Part shown: positions 53,173-61,903 of the stretch, one piece after another | How positions within the stretch are numbered: position 1 is the first letter of the stretch | How the letters are laid out: each line of letters starts with the position of its first letter | Assembly: GCA_029237695.1 (NCBI GenBank) | Contig: CM055265.1 | Span: 116,720,067-116,784,066 of the forward strand | Length of the DNA: 64,000 nucleotides | Source of the DNA: Conchocele bisecta | Taxonomy: Eukaryota; Mollusca; Bivalvia; Lucinida; Thyasiridae | Direction: 5' to 3' | Translations under genes and position numbers: made by a program | Notes under the pieces: model-generated | The model's database searches: none | Told to the model about the DNA's origin: nothing | What the model saw: the letters and a program-made list of their open reading frames with translations, nothing else

Positions 53173-55317
53173 TTAGTCACTTTGGTCCAGTAAAGCAAAC
53201 CTATTGCTCACACTGCAATTGAAAGATATATTATTTCCACTATTCTTTTCACAATGTTCAGTGCCTGCATGTGAACTACGCATGTTGCTATTTTCCACAC
53301 TCGTTTTCAATTTCTTTTTAGTTTTCTTTGTAACCGCCTTGTGACTGTCAATGAAGCAGCCTTCGCGACATAGCTTGAGAATGAAATATTCCATTTGAGT
53401 CCATACCAGATACAATGGGGAACCTTTCAACAGTAATTCTGTTACAAATAGATCTGGCTCAACTCTGGCGTGCAGATCGCGACATAGGTTATAAACAAAT
53501 GTACCATTAAAGATCACACTGGGGTTAAGAGGTGGTACGGGATGCATAAGTAGGTGATTCAAATCAACTGTGTCCAACAAGCATGCCTGGAACTGTGAGA
53601 ATCCATGAACAATCATATTTTCTCTCGGATTTTTAACAGAATGGTCCGGTTTCATGAAGTATTTCTCCAGGCGTTTATCAATATGATATAATTGTTTCTT
53701 GTTCGATGTTCTGTAAGCCATGGCAATATCTTGATAGACATAAGGTTCACGTTCTTTTTTCTGATCCAACCATTTTAGTGACTTCACGTGTAACATTATA
53801 ATGCACAACAGCAGACTTCGTACATGATGTAAGGACGTCCTTGGTTCCGAGTTGCTAACCCAGTATACAACAGCACATAGCAGCACCTTTAGATCTAAAG
53901 ACATGTGTTCCCGCTCGACGTCATCTAGATCAACACCTAGGGTGTTAACAAGGATCTGTTTCAGGTCATTTTTACCAGTTTCTGGTATAGCTTCAAGGCT
54001 GGGTAGCGCACCATATCTTTCAAGCTGAGACAGCGGTTCCACATAAAACGTCTTGGCGTTTTTCACATCCCTGTCATATTCCTCCACACCACAGTCTCTA
54101 CTCTGTGATGTTATTGCGGACACTGGTTTTACAATTATGCCATACATTACTCGTCGGATATCTTCGGAACAGCGGTATGTCGACAAATATGGCAAATATT
54201 CAACTTGGCAGAGGAGAATCACCCTATGTAACACTGCAGTGTTTTGTAGAAATGTCGACATTTGAGAGCACCGGAGACCAGAGACAAACCATTCTGGTAG
54301 ATGATTGTCAAAGTAATCTACCAATTCTAATATCTGTACATTTTGACACTTCTCACTATCGAAATAGTCTTTAAGATTCACGGATGTGTACCCTTTTTCC
54401 CCAGAATAGCCATAAATGGACTTGGAAATTAAAGTCCTCACGGCATCCCTATGTTTCAATGTTGCAGACTCCACTATTTTCTCTATGCACCGGTTAACAT
54501 CCCCAACGGAATCCAACCAATGAAGCAACACAGGCATTTTCCATGAATTCGTAGGTACATTTAACTTTGCAAAGAAGCTTGCAAAATCTACAGTATCAAC
54601 AAAGTCATTTCCGAGTAATGTAGCAAACAGGGGCAGCATTTGTGAGTCCTTGGCTTTAAAGTGCTCAGTAAATCTGGTGTAATGGTAATACTTCACAGGG
54701 ATGTATATGTATTCAGTGTCCTTCAACAGCAGGTTGGGTGTCCAAACAGACTCAATTTTTTCAGTTTTTGTGTTAAACACGTAGGGTTTTAAATTGATGT
54801 AATCAAATGGAATATATCCACCATTAAGGCTATAGACAAAGAAGTCACTGTCATTGCTCATTACAGGACAACGAAAGTCGTTAGCTAGCGCAACAATCTG
54901 ATCATCGGCTTCAAAGTCACAAGACACATGTGCAATGTCTAGCTCCACCATAACTTGGCGAAATATCTCGTGGGCTAATATCGGTAGTACCTTTCCTCGA
55001 CCCGTCGAACACAGCAGTTGAACAGTTTCTCTCCTGTCGCTCATACGCTTCAATGTCGTGGGTAACTTCCTACCATCAGGATCGTATCCACCATCAAAAA
55101 CAACATACGTGCTAACGTTACACAGCTTCAGTGTGTTGAAGAAATATTTGATATCGCTAGCGAAATTATCATAGTCTCCACCGAACTGATGCGACACACG
55201 GCTGCAGAGGAAATAGCAGAGATTGTTACCGTCAATGATAACCTTTCTGTCATGTAGATGGTGGTCGATCAGCAACTGTTCGTTCTTGACAAACGTTGAC
55301 AGTCCGCGCACACCCAT
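53173..55317 (-). CDS. Asteroid-type XPG/FEN-family nuclease, right-arm copy, 714 residues
   Basis: An intact minus-strand frame, the inverted partner of 19,630-21,822. All visible family motifs are kept: MGVRGLSTFV, VIIDGNN, VVFDGGYD, FEADDQI and SNDSDFF. It is 16 residues shorter through small in-frame deletions at residues about 11-15 and 39-42, near 260, and in the Lys/Glu-rich stretch near 525. Differences concentrate in the first 80 or so codons (about one base in ten, many changing the residue) against about 3% just after. Both copies being open with catalytic residues intact argues that each is, or recently was, functional. Its leader is the same dispersed repeat as in the left arm. 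Confidence 0.85.
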   Translation of the reverse strand: MGVRGLSTFVKNEQLLIDHHLHDRKVIIDGNNLCYFLCSRVSHQFGGDYDNFASDIKYFFNTLKLCNVSTYVVFDGGYDPDGRKLPTTLKRMSDRRETVQLLCSTGRGKVLPILAHEIFRQVMVELDIAHVSCDFEADDQIVALANDFRCPVMSNDSDFFVYSLNGGYIPFDYINLKPYVFNTKTEKIESVWTPNLLLKDTEYIYIPVKYYHYTRFTEHFKAKDSQMLPLFATLLGNDFVDTVDFASFFAKLNVPTNSWKMPVLLHWLDSVGDVNRCIEKIVESATLKHRDAVRTLISKSIYGYSGEKGYTSVNLKDYFDSEKCQNVQILELVDYFDNHLPEWFVSGLRCSQMSTFLQNTAVLHRVILLCQVEYLPYLSTYRCSEDIRRVMYGIIVKPVSAITSQSRDCGVEEYDRDVKNAKTFYVEPLSQLERYGALPSLEAIPETGKNDLKQILVNTLGVDLDDVEREHMSLDLKVLLCAVVYWVSNSEPRTSLHHVRSLLLCIIMLHVKSLKWLDQKKEREPYVYQDIAMAYRTSNKKQLYHIDKRLEKYFMKPDHSVKNPRENMIVHGFSQFQACLLDTVDLNHLLMHPVPPLNPSVIFNGTFVYNLCRDLHARVEPDLFVTELLLKGSPLYLVWTQMEYFILKLCREGCFIDSHKAVTKKTKKKLKTSVENSNMRSSHAGTEHCEKNSGNNISFNCSVSNRFALLDQSD

Positions 55318-55690
55318 TCTGTCTGTGTTTCACACCTTCAAAGCAAAAATAGAAATTCACTTTGTGCATCTACACACCATAAAGAAGCTACATATCAAGC
55401 ATCAAGCCTCCAGCTATTACGGGTTACAAGTTACAAGGCAAAATGGTGAAATTCTAAGTCGAAAATGAGGAGATAAGGAGATGAGGAGACCTGGATTTGT
55501 CCAGGTAGAACAAAAATCGAAATAAACTTTGTGCAGCTACACATCATAAGGAAGCTACATACAAAGTTAGGTCTGTAGCTAATATGGTTTAAAAGTTTTA
55601 CGAGTTACAAGGTTGGTGACGGACGGAAGGACGGACGGGACGGACAAGGGTAACACTAAATGCCCCCTCCACTATCGTGGTGGGGCATAA
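55318..55690. repeat. Dispersed repeat abutting the asteroid start codon (right arm)
   Basis: Reverse counterpart of 19,266-19,629, with GACGGACGGAAGGACGGACG and an inverted CCACTATCGTGG end. Confidence 0.6.
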
Positions 55691-56074
55691 AAATACTCTT
55701 TAGAATGAAGTTGAACATTCATTTATGTGAGTTGCAAAAAGCACTTGGAGGTGAAAAAGTGAATTTTTAACTATGAATCATTTTTTTACTATTCACTCCC
55801 GATTTATAATGGAAATCATTAATGCGATAAATTCAGTAATCTAGTTGCAAACCTATATAATAATATAATATAATAATTTATGTTTATTCCACTCAGGTCA
55901 CATGACATGACAACATGAGGTATCACATAATAGTAGAATGACACAATGGCGATACATGTAACAATCAAAATGCATTATATACCTTACAAGTACATGTACA
56001 ATTTCTTAATATAATTATATATTATTTTTGACAAGATAATGCATTACAATTGTTTATTACGGTAATGAGTACAG
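55691..56074. other. AT-rich intergenic DNA, nothing recognised
   Basis: Counterpart of 18,906-19,265, with an extended ATAATATAATATAATAAT tract near 55,857. Confidence 0.6.
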
Positions 56075-56381
56075 TAGCCTATTTCACCAACATTGCAAAG
56101 TATACTTATCTATCTAGCAAAGCATACTTTGAGGGAGAAATTTTCAATTTTATGATAAATTTATTAATTTTTATTATACTGAATTTATTACATTATCACA
56201 GCCATTATGGCTGTGATAATGTAATAAATTCAGTATAATAATTCTGCATAAATATAATCATCAAATATATGCAGTTGTTAGTTTTATATGAAACAATGCA
56301 TTTCAGGAAAAATAAATGATTACTCCCTCAAAGTATACTTTGCCTGAAAAGCATACTTTGCAATTTTGATGAAATCGGTTA
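56075..56381. mobile_element. Fold-back element FB2 (right arm)
   Basis: TAGCCTATTTCACC and its near-reverse form the ends, with the central TTATACTGAATTTATTACAT palindrome. Counterpart of 18,628-18,905. Confidence 0.9.
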
Positions 56382-56459
56382 CTGAAAGAGAGCTTTCTCA
56401 TGAGAGGGCACTGTTCATTCGTACATTTCAAGAGTAATGATGGCGAGTAACGAAATTGG

Positions 56460-56639
56460 GGGGACGACCTCGCCAGCGTCCATCGAGCCTCCCAGCCCCA
56501 TTCCGGCCTCCCTATTTTGTTATCCTTGCCCTTTTATGCATCCACCGAGCCTCCCAGCCCCATTTCAGTCCCAATTTTGTCATAATTTGTCATATTTTGT
56601 CATAATTTCTCATAATTTGTCATAATATGACAATATGAG
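56460..56639. repeat. Tandem repeats just outside element C
   Basis: About 1.7 copies of the 60-base unit and several TTTGTCATAA words, fewer than in the left arm. Confidence 0.8.
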
Positions 56640-56785
56640 AAATAACACCCTATTAGAGATAAGAAATCCATAAGTTATACTCAGTATATACAGTAATCTG
56701 TCGTACATAACAAAACTTGTTATACATTTATTAAAAAATAACACCCTATTAGAGATAAGAAATCCATAAGTTATACTCAGTATAT
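56640..56785. repeat. Two direct copies of the terminal repeat (element C, polymerase end)
   Basis: AACACCCTATTAGAGATAAG continues to TTATACTCAGTATAT at about 56,645 and again at about 56,740. The ATG of the polymerase gene follows at 56,797. Confidence 0.7.
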
Positions 56786-56796
56786 GTAATCACATA

Positions 56797-58517
56797 ATGG
56801 ATAAATTGATCCAAGAGATTCTTGTGCGAATATCTGAACCCATCCCAGAGGATCAACAATTTATCGACCTAGACAAACACAGGCCCCTCCCCTGGTGCGG
56901 CTTCCAGCCGATGAACCGTGGGTTTAAGATTCTGAACGACACCAAAGACGAGTTTGAAGTTGATGGCGCCGCAGCGGTCTTCTCAACATGGAGAGTTGAG
57001 GCAGAACACACGCATCCAACTCCAATTCGTGAATTGATGGGGGTTGGTGACCCGAAAGTAGTAGATATCAAAGAGGGCCGCATGTCCATAGATGGCACGA
57101 TGACAGACGATAGGGCATCGAGCCTTCTCCAAGAACTCCCACAGGGGGAATACATCCTGAAACTCAAGTATTTACGAGAACAGGATGAGGGAGAATTGGG
57201 TGGTCGAAGACAAATTTGATCCCGTGAAAAAAGAAAGGTGTAAGGGCCAAGGTGTTGTAAAAATTAACATGACACAAAGCCGGGCGCTCTGAGCGGGATC
57301 GATAGACCATACTACCAGAAATGCCTACGCCGCTACCGCTGTTGTCTATGGGCTGTATACAATAGACCCAGATCCTGCCAACCTTGATCCGCTAAGAGAT
57401 GGCGACCTCAACTGCGTTGCCCATATAGTGGTGGATAATTTTGAAAGTGCCTCGAGGGGCCAGGGGCTCACTACCACGAAGCGACAGAAAATCCAGCAGT
57501 GGGAGGACAGGGTCCATGAACCGGGTGCCACAGTTGACGACGTGGCTGATCTTGAAAGCATTCTACAACGAGCGATCATCTTGAAGGACATTGCCGGTGG
57601 GGACATCTACAACAGTGGGAAGTACCAGCGACGTGGTACCCAAAGTTATCGAAAAGCAGAACTCATCGTCCACAACGGCCACGCCTGGTCTAAAGACCTG
57701 CACTTTCCGAGTTCTAGACGGGTTCGCATATATCAGGGTGATGTGTGGGAAGCTATCAGAGAAGCAACACGAGACCAGCCGATCGCAGTATGGCTCTTAA
57801 GGGGAGAGGACAAGCAGCTAAATGTGGACCAGTTTGTGCTCCAGGACGGTACCGCCTACCGGACTCGGGGAAACACACGACCACTTGATTAAAGCATGCA
57901 GAGGCTGCCATCAGGGGGGGGGGGGGGGGGGGGGGGGGGGGGTGGGGGGGGGGGGGGGGGGGGGGTGATTGGCGCCTCGGTTACGCCCTTACGGTTAACT
58001 CGATCCAGGGCCTCCTATCCATGACCCACAAAAGGTCTGGATCATCGACGACTCCCTCGAGTGGACCAACCTTGCTTACCTCGCCGTCTCAAGAGTAGAG
58101 TACCTGAGCCAGCTCCAGCGGGTCGTATATCTACCATCAATCCCCCAGGATTGGACGCCCAATTCCATCCAATCTGCGATTGGTGTTGGTGGTTGGATGA
58201 ATGAGGTCAATCAGCCCACCAATCAAGAGCTTAGAAAGTCTATTCAGAGAAAGCTTGTGGCCTACAAGCGCCAGGATCAGGCAAAAGGTTTCCAGGGGTT
58301 CAACCTCAATGTCGACCACATCCTCGCATTCAAAGACGGTCAGCAGAACCACTGCGCGGTATGCAACATCGAGTTGCTCTGGGCGTACCAGCCCAAAGAC
58401 ACACAGCAGTTCAGTGTCGACCGGCTGGACAACAGCAAGGGACACTGCAGAGGTAACGTGCGGCTGACCTGTCTTGAGTGTAACCGAAAAAGAGGGGCCG
58501 CAGCGCTCAGTGAATGA
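56797..58517 (+). pseudogene. PolB-helicase-HNH gene of element C with a large internal deletion
   Basis: The N-terminal frame (56,797-57,219) matches the start of the element B gene. A second frame (57,428-57,892) matches its middle (QQWEDRVHEPGATVDDVADL). At about 57,897 the sequence jumps from the equivalent of 16,990 in B to that of 15,215, through GCATGCAGAGGC and a long G run. That removes the polymerase A and C motifs and the helicase P-loop, Walker B and GDQGQ motifs. The last helicase motifs are damaged; the HNH domain (58,197-58,517) stays open with CAVCN, VDRLDN, GNVRL and CLECN. It cannot make a working polymerase or helicase. Confidence 0.7.
57914..57965. repeat. Poly-G run of about 50 bases at the deletion point
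   Basis: Almost pure G with one T in the middle and one at the end. The element B copy has only 10 C at the same place (15,187-15,198), so the run expanded here or is partly a sequencing artefact. Confidence 0.85.
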
Positions 58518-58523
58518 GAACAC

Positions 58524-59540
58524 CATCCGGGGGTAGCTGGGTGTCAGAAGGCACCGCAAGAAGTTCTTCTCGAACACACCGGCGCGATGGACCATCATCC
58601 AAATAGTAGAGCACGGGCTCATCGGGTTTGGTAATAGATCGATCTAGATGGTATACACTGAGAGACCACACAGGATCAGTCGCGCGTCAGCGGCCACCTT
58701 CGAGCTCTCCCGTTGATAGAGGTACCGGACGGCAACATCCGATGGAAGCCGTTTCTCCGCTAAACCAACGGGTCGCCCGCGCGAGACGGCAGATGGTTTG
58801 TGCGCCACCGTTTTCGCCTGGATGGCATTTACGGGCTTCTTACCGATCAATCTGGTCACCTCGCCGTTCAGTGCGGAGACCACGGCGGGCAGCCTGGTCA
58901 CCCACTCGGTCGATCGTGAATGAGGATCTACAAGCTCTTTGGCGTATTGGTGTCCGAACAACCTCTCAGCCAGGGTTCGATTGAACCGCTCCACGATCCC
59001 CTGGTCCCGGTGGATGTTGACGCGGCCACGTCTGACAGAAACTTTGTGTTTAGACAATAGATGAGAGACCGCGCCCATGAACTCGCGGCCGGGATCGACC
59101 TGGAGAAGATTCAGCCATTTGAGAGGACTCCTTTTATATATTCTGGAAAGAGCCTCGGCCACCTCCTTAGACTCTTTAGTGGCCAACGGCTCAGCCCCCT
59201 TATACCGACTCGCTACGTCAACGATTGTCAGTGCGTACTTGTATGTCTTGCGACCGACGCGATCGTGAGGGAGAAATAGGAGGTCTGCTTGGAGGACTTC
59301 GTTCGGCACCGGCACGTCGAATTTCGGGCGCGGAATATTGAGAGGCGCGGGTAAATAGATCTGCCAGATGGCCTGCTTCTTGAGCCATTCCTTGGCTGCG
59401 TTTTCGGAAACCTTGGTCGCCGCCGCGAGGTTCTTGATGACCGCGAGTCCCTTCCAGTAGCCGCGGGGGCTGTAGTATGTGTTCGCTAGCTTGCGCGTTA
59501 GGCGAACCGATAGTTTGGTAGTAAGTTTGCGCGTGTCCAT
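58524..59540 (-). pseudogene. Polinton-type integrase (element C), nearly intact
   Basis: The frame starts at 59,540 (MDTRKLTTKLSVRLTRKLAN) and is open for 298 codons to 58,644. It has an N-terminal helical segment (YYSPRGYWKGL), first Asp in LQADLLFL, second Asp in LQVDPGREF and Glu in IVERFNRTL, with 34 residues between the last two. Near 58,710 one base is missing relative to element B (CCGG to CGG), so the natural C-terminal domain, still present in DNA to about 58,524, is read out of frame. It is the best-preserved catalytic gene of the elements here. It would carry out strand transfer during integration, and it sits tail to tail with the helicase gene. Confidence 0.85.
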
Positions 59541-59895
59541 CGTATGCGAGGTATTCTAATAGATCGGACAATCTCCAACATGCCCTCACCAGATCGTCCG
59601 GTAACTGCGTCGTCGATACTAAACATTTGTTGGAAGTACAATTGCGATTGTCGCTGCACCCCCAATCGCGATTGGATTGGAACAGGAGTGGGAACTCGGA
59701 GGAATCTAATTCAACAACGTTGATGGAGGAATCTAACATCCGCTTTGCGAAAAGGGTGGCCGCTTTTTCATCCTCGCGCCACGTCTCGAGAGAATCTTGG
59801 GCCAGACGGATCAGACCCTTTACACCAGCTAAACGGTGTTTAAGGGCCGTGTAGCCTACATCGATCAGAGCAAAATAAAGCTCGTCAACTAACAT
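59218..59895 (-). CDS. Conserved small frame overlapping the integrase N-terminus (element C)
   Basis: It starts at 59,895 (MLVDELYFALIDVGYTALKH). About 118 codons precede the integrase start; the remainder overlaps integrase in another frame. It matches the frame at 13,271 in element B, including the acidic helix and the SNRDWGCSDNRNC stretch. That it is open in both copies supports a real small protein or a programmed link to the integrase; neither is proven. Confidence 0.4.
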   Translation of the reverse strand: MLVDELYFALIDVGYTALKHRLAGVKGLIRLAQDSLETWREDEKAATLFAKRMLDSSINVVELDSSEFPLLFQSNRDWGCSDNRNCTSNKCLVSTTQLPDDLVRACWRLSDLLEYLAYDGHAQTYYQTIGSPNAQASEHILQPPRLLEGTRGHQEPRGGDQGFRKRSQGMAQEAGHLADLFTRASQYSAPEIRRAGAERSPPSRPPISPSRSRRSQDIQVRTDNR

Positions 59896-59899
59896 CGTT

Positions 59900-60383
59900 C
59901 TATATATTATTTAAAAAAAATGTTTTTAAATAATTATTTCTTTTGCTTATTGCTTTTCCAATATAGTAGCTGACGAGACCCACCACACCCATTCCCACAA
60001 CGATGAACGCGATCTCGCGGTATTTTTGGTCCTCTGACGGTACATAGAAATCTGAAAGTTGGGGCTTGGGACCCAGCGGTGCGAGAATTTTCTGCGGATA
60101 TGCCAGCGCGTACTCGCGCATGGCTTCGACAACGTTCCGGAAAGTTTGCACGGCGTGACTCACTCTCGCGGCGAAGCTCTTCGTTGATCCAGTCCACACG
60201 GGCGGTTCGTTTTTTCGCCCATGCTTCCTTTGCGCTATTGAGTTGTTCTGTAGCTAAATCGTGACGCTTACGCTCATCATCCGCGTCAGAGTTTTTTCCT
60301 ATTAACGAGAATAAATAGTTGCTAAGGCCGAACGCCCCTGCGCTCACGATTGCGCCACCTACTATTGCTAAGGCAGTAGCCAT
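59900..60383 (-). pseudogene. Membrane-anchored, charged small protein of element C, frameshifted
   Basis: The start at 60,383 gives a hydrophobic N-terminus (MATALAIVGGAIVSAGAFGL) followed by a charged helix (ERKRHDLATEQLNSAKEAW). Near 60,190 the meaningful frame shifts. The second frame (to 59,900) has PKPQLSDFYVPSEDQKYRE and a C-terminal membrane helix (AFIVVGMGVVGLVSYYIG). Two membrane segments flanking a soluble part suggest a virion or host-membrane protein. I have seen this layout next to Polinton integrases; its function is unknown to me. Confidence 0.5.
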
Positions 60384-60384
60384 T

Positions 60385-60618
60385 TTAATTCAATATATTA
60401 GGAGGTAGAATTTCAGCTTTAATTAGATGATCTCGAGTCCAAACTGCGGCCGCTACATCTAAGGTCACGAACGCTACGTCTCTCACGGTCATATCCAATT
60501 TGGGAAAGGGCCCTCCGAAGGCCATCTTTGATAGTCGAGCATATCCGATACTGAGACCCGTTATTACTATGGCGTCATAAAGCGCATTCACTATCATTTT
60601 ACCATTGTTTTCAGCCAT
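60385..60618 (-). CDS. Small membrane protein of element C, 77 residues
   Basis: An undamaged frame begins MAENNGKMIVNALYDAIVIT and ends just before the next gene start (60,383), a tight gene pair. It has a hydrophobic segment at residues about 8-30 and a second at 48-60. An AT-rich leader with TTTTATATGCAATAAA precedes the ATG. Function unknown; the gene order suggests a capsid-assembly or membrane role. Confidence 0.5.
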   Translation of the reverse strand: MAENNGKMIVNALYDAIVITGLSIGYARLSKMAFGGPFPKLDMTVRDVAFVTLDVAAAVWTRDHLIKAEILPPNILN

Positions 60619-60619
60619 T

Positions 60620-61064
60620 ATATTTATTGCATATAAAAGGGATCGAGATCAACAGTGTTGAGGTTGTAGGTTGTCTCGAAAGGTATTTCCACACACACAC
60701 GATACCCACAACTGCCAGACCACCACCAACAACCCACGGGATGATTTTCCAATCAGGTTCAACAATGTTGAGGTAATAGGGGATAGGAGCTACAGCACTC
60801 CTAGAGGGTAGGAGCTACAGCAACGACTGTTTGGCATCTCGAAGCTCGGCGAGTATTTTATCTTGTTTAATTTTTCGGGTGGCAGCCGCTGTCCGCCCAG
60901 CTGCCTGTCTTTTTGGGTTTTTGTGTCGTGCAATTGGAAGATCAATCGGAGTTGAAAGAGCAATCGGGGATTGCGGTTCCTCACTCTCGCAGGTGCGTCT
61001 TGTGTCATCATTTATAATATTAATATTAGAGCTTATAGTTTGTGGGCATATATGTCCAAATTGA
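60620..61064 (-). pseudogene. Basic protein with a C-terminal membrane helix, interrupted by a stop
   Basis: On the minus strand a frame with no clear ATG encodes Ser/Pro-rich then basic sequence (RHKNPKRQAAGRTAAATRKI), reaches a stop at about 60,826, and continues in the same frame into a Trp/Gly/Val-rich membrane helix (IIPWVVGGGLAVVGIVCVW). I read this as one small gene with a nonsense change and a lost start. The DNA has one GCAATCGGGGATTGC palindrome (60,960-60,974) and two TCAACNNNGTTGA palindromes. Function unknown. Confidence 0.35.
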
Positions 61065-61156
61065 CAGTGTTTAGACAGTGTTTAGACGTGGTCAACGCGG
61101 TTGTCAGCGGAGCTAAGTACATTCCAAACTTGTGATAAATTGAGCAGCAGGCCGTT

Positions 61157-61585
61157 CTAAGAGTGTGTCCTACAACCAATCAACCCCGCAGTGTCAGATA
61201 TAGGGAGAATTGCACTGACAGCAGTAGCGTACAAATGAATAGCCGCCGCCCCAAGAGTTTTCGTCATCTCTGCCCCCAATTTGGATTCGTATCGCGCATA
61301 CATTTTATCAACCTCTACATCTGACATTTTATCCACCTGGCAAACTGAGAAACGCCTCCCGAAATACTGCTCCGATTGCCCCCCAGCAACAAGCGCAGCT
61401 AGCCGCTCGCGGCGCGTCGTGTTTTCATTTTCTTTCAGGACCGTATCGGCAGCCATTGCAATCCCCGATTGCTCTTTCGGGAAAGATGTCGTGTCGGTTC
61501 CTACAGTTTCTTTCGGGAAAGATGGCGTGTCGGTTCCTACTGTCTCTTCCATTAGCTGGTCGAGAAGTTTGTCGCAGTTCATTGT
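61157..61585 (-). CDS. Unidentified element C protein, 142 residues
   Basis: The preferred start is MNCDKLLDQLMEE at 61,585; an earlier in-frame ATG is at 61,621. Residues about 15-40 hold a doubled ETVGTDTPSFPKE segment. A basic region (TTRRERLAALVAGGQSEQYF) and a conserved-looking core (VEVDKMYARYESKLGAEMTK) then lead to a hydrophobic C-terminal stretch. From memory the core occurs in an unannotated Polinton-associated protein, normally longer at the C-terminus, so this copy may be truncated. It contains the palindrome GCAATCCCCGATTGC at 61,458-61,472. Confidence 0.45.
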   Translation of the reverse strand, partial: TMNCDKLLDQLMEETVGTDTPSFPKETVGTDTTSFPKEQSGIAMAADTVLKENENTTRRERLAALVAGGQSEQYFGRRFSVCQVDKMSDVEVDKMYARYESKLGAEMTKTLGAAAIHLYATAVSAILPISDTAGLIGCRTHS

Positions 61586-61652
61586 GTTTTTAATAATTAG
61601 TACTATTCTGACTAGCCTCATAAGTCTAACATATTGATTTAATCCAATAATA

Positions 61653-61877
61653 TTGGTAAGTAATAATAGCGCACCACCCGATACTTATGATCACCGTTAT
61701 GCTCGCAACAAAGCAATAATTGCTAAACAATTATTAAGCGGAGCAACAGCAATCGGGGATTGCACCCACATTGTTAACCATTGTTCAGAAATTGCTCAGC
61801 ATTGTGAAGCAATTGCTCAGCATTGTGAAGCATTTGCTCAGCATTGTTATATAAATTTTCTTAAAATTAAGCGTTAA
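61653..61877 (+). CDS. Doubtful small plus-strand frame with a HCEAIAQ repeat
   Basis: 74 codons, opposite to its neighbours, with a C-terminal half made of a 7-residue repeat (21-base DNA repeat). It contains a GCAATCGGGGATTGC palindrome at 61,749-61,763. No known relative; the frame may be a by-product of the repeat. Confidence 0.2.
   Translation: MVSNNSAPPDTYDHRYARNKAIIAKQLLSGATAIGDCTHIVNHCSEIAQHCEAIAQHCEAFAQHCYINFLKIKR
61779..61850. repeat. Tandem repeat, 21-base unit, 3.4 copies
   Basis: CATTGTGAAGCAATTGCTCA plus G, at 61,779, 61,800 and 61,821, then a partial copy. Confidence 0.95.
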
Positions 61878-61903
61878 GCAATTGCTTATTACTTTGTAAT
61901 AAA

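Larger units (their letters stand above)
37263..59948 (-). repeat. Right arm of the giant inverted duplication
   Basis: Reverse counterpart of 13,220-32,195. It is longer because of arm-specific insertions, chiefly 39,424-39,774 (FB1) and about 6.4 kb at 41,930-48,070. It lacks the FB2 element of 27,856, the segment 23,830-25,005 and 1.8 kb of the polymerase gene. Confidence 0.9.
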
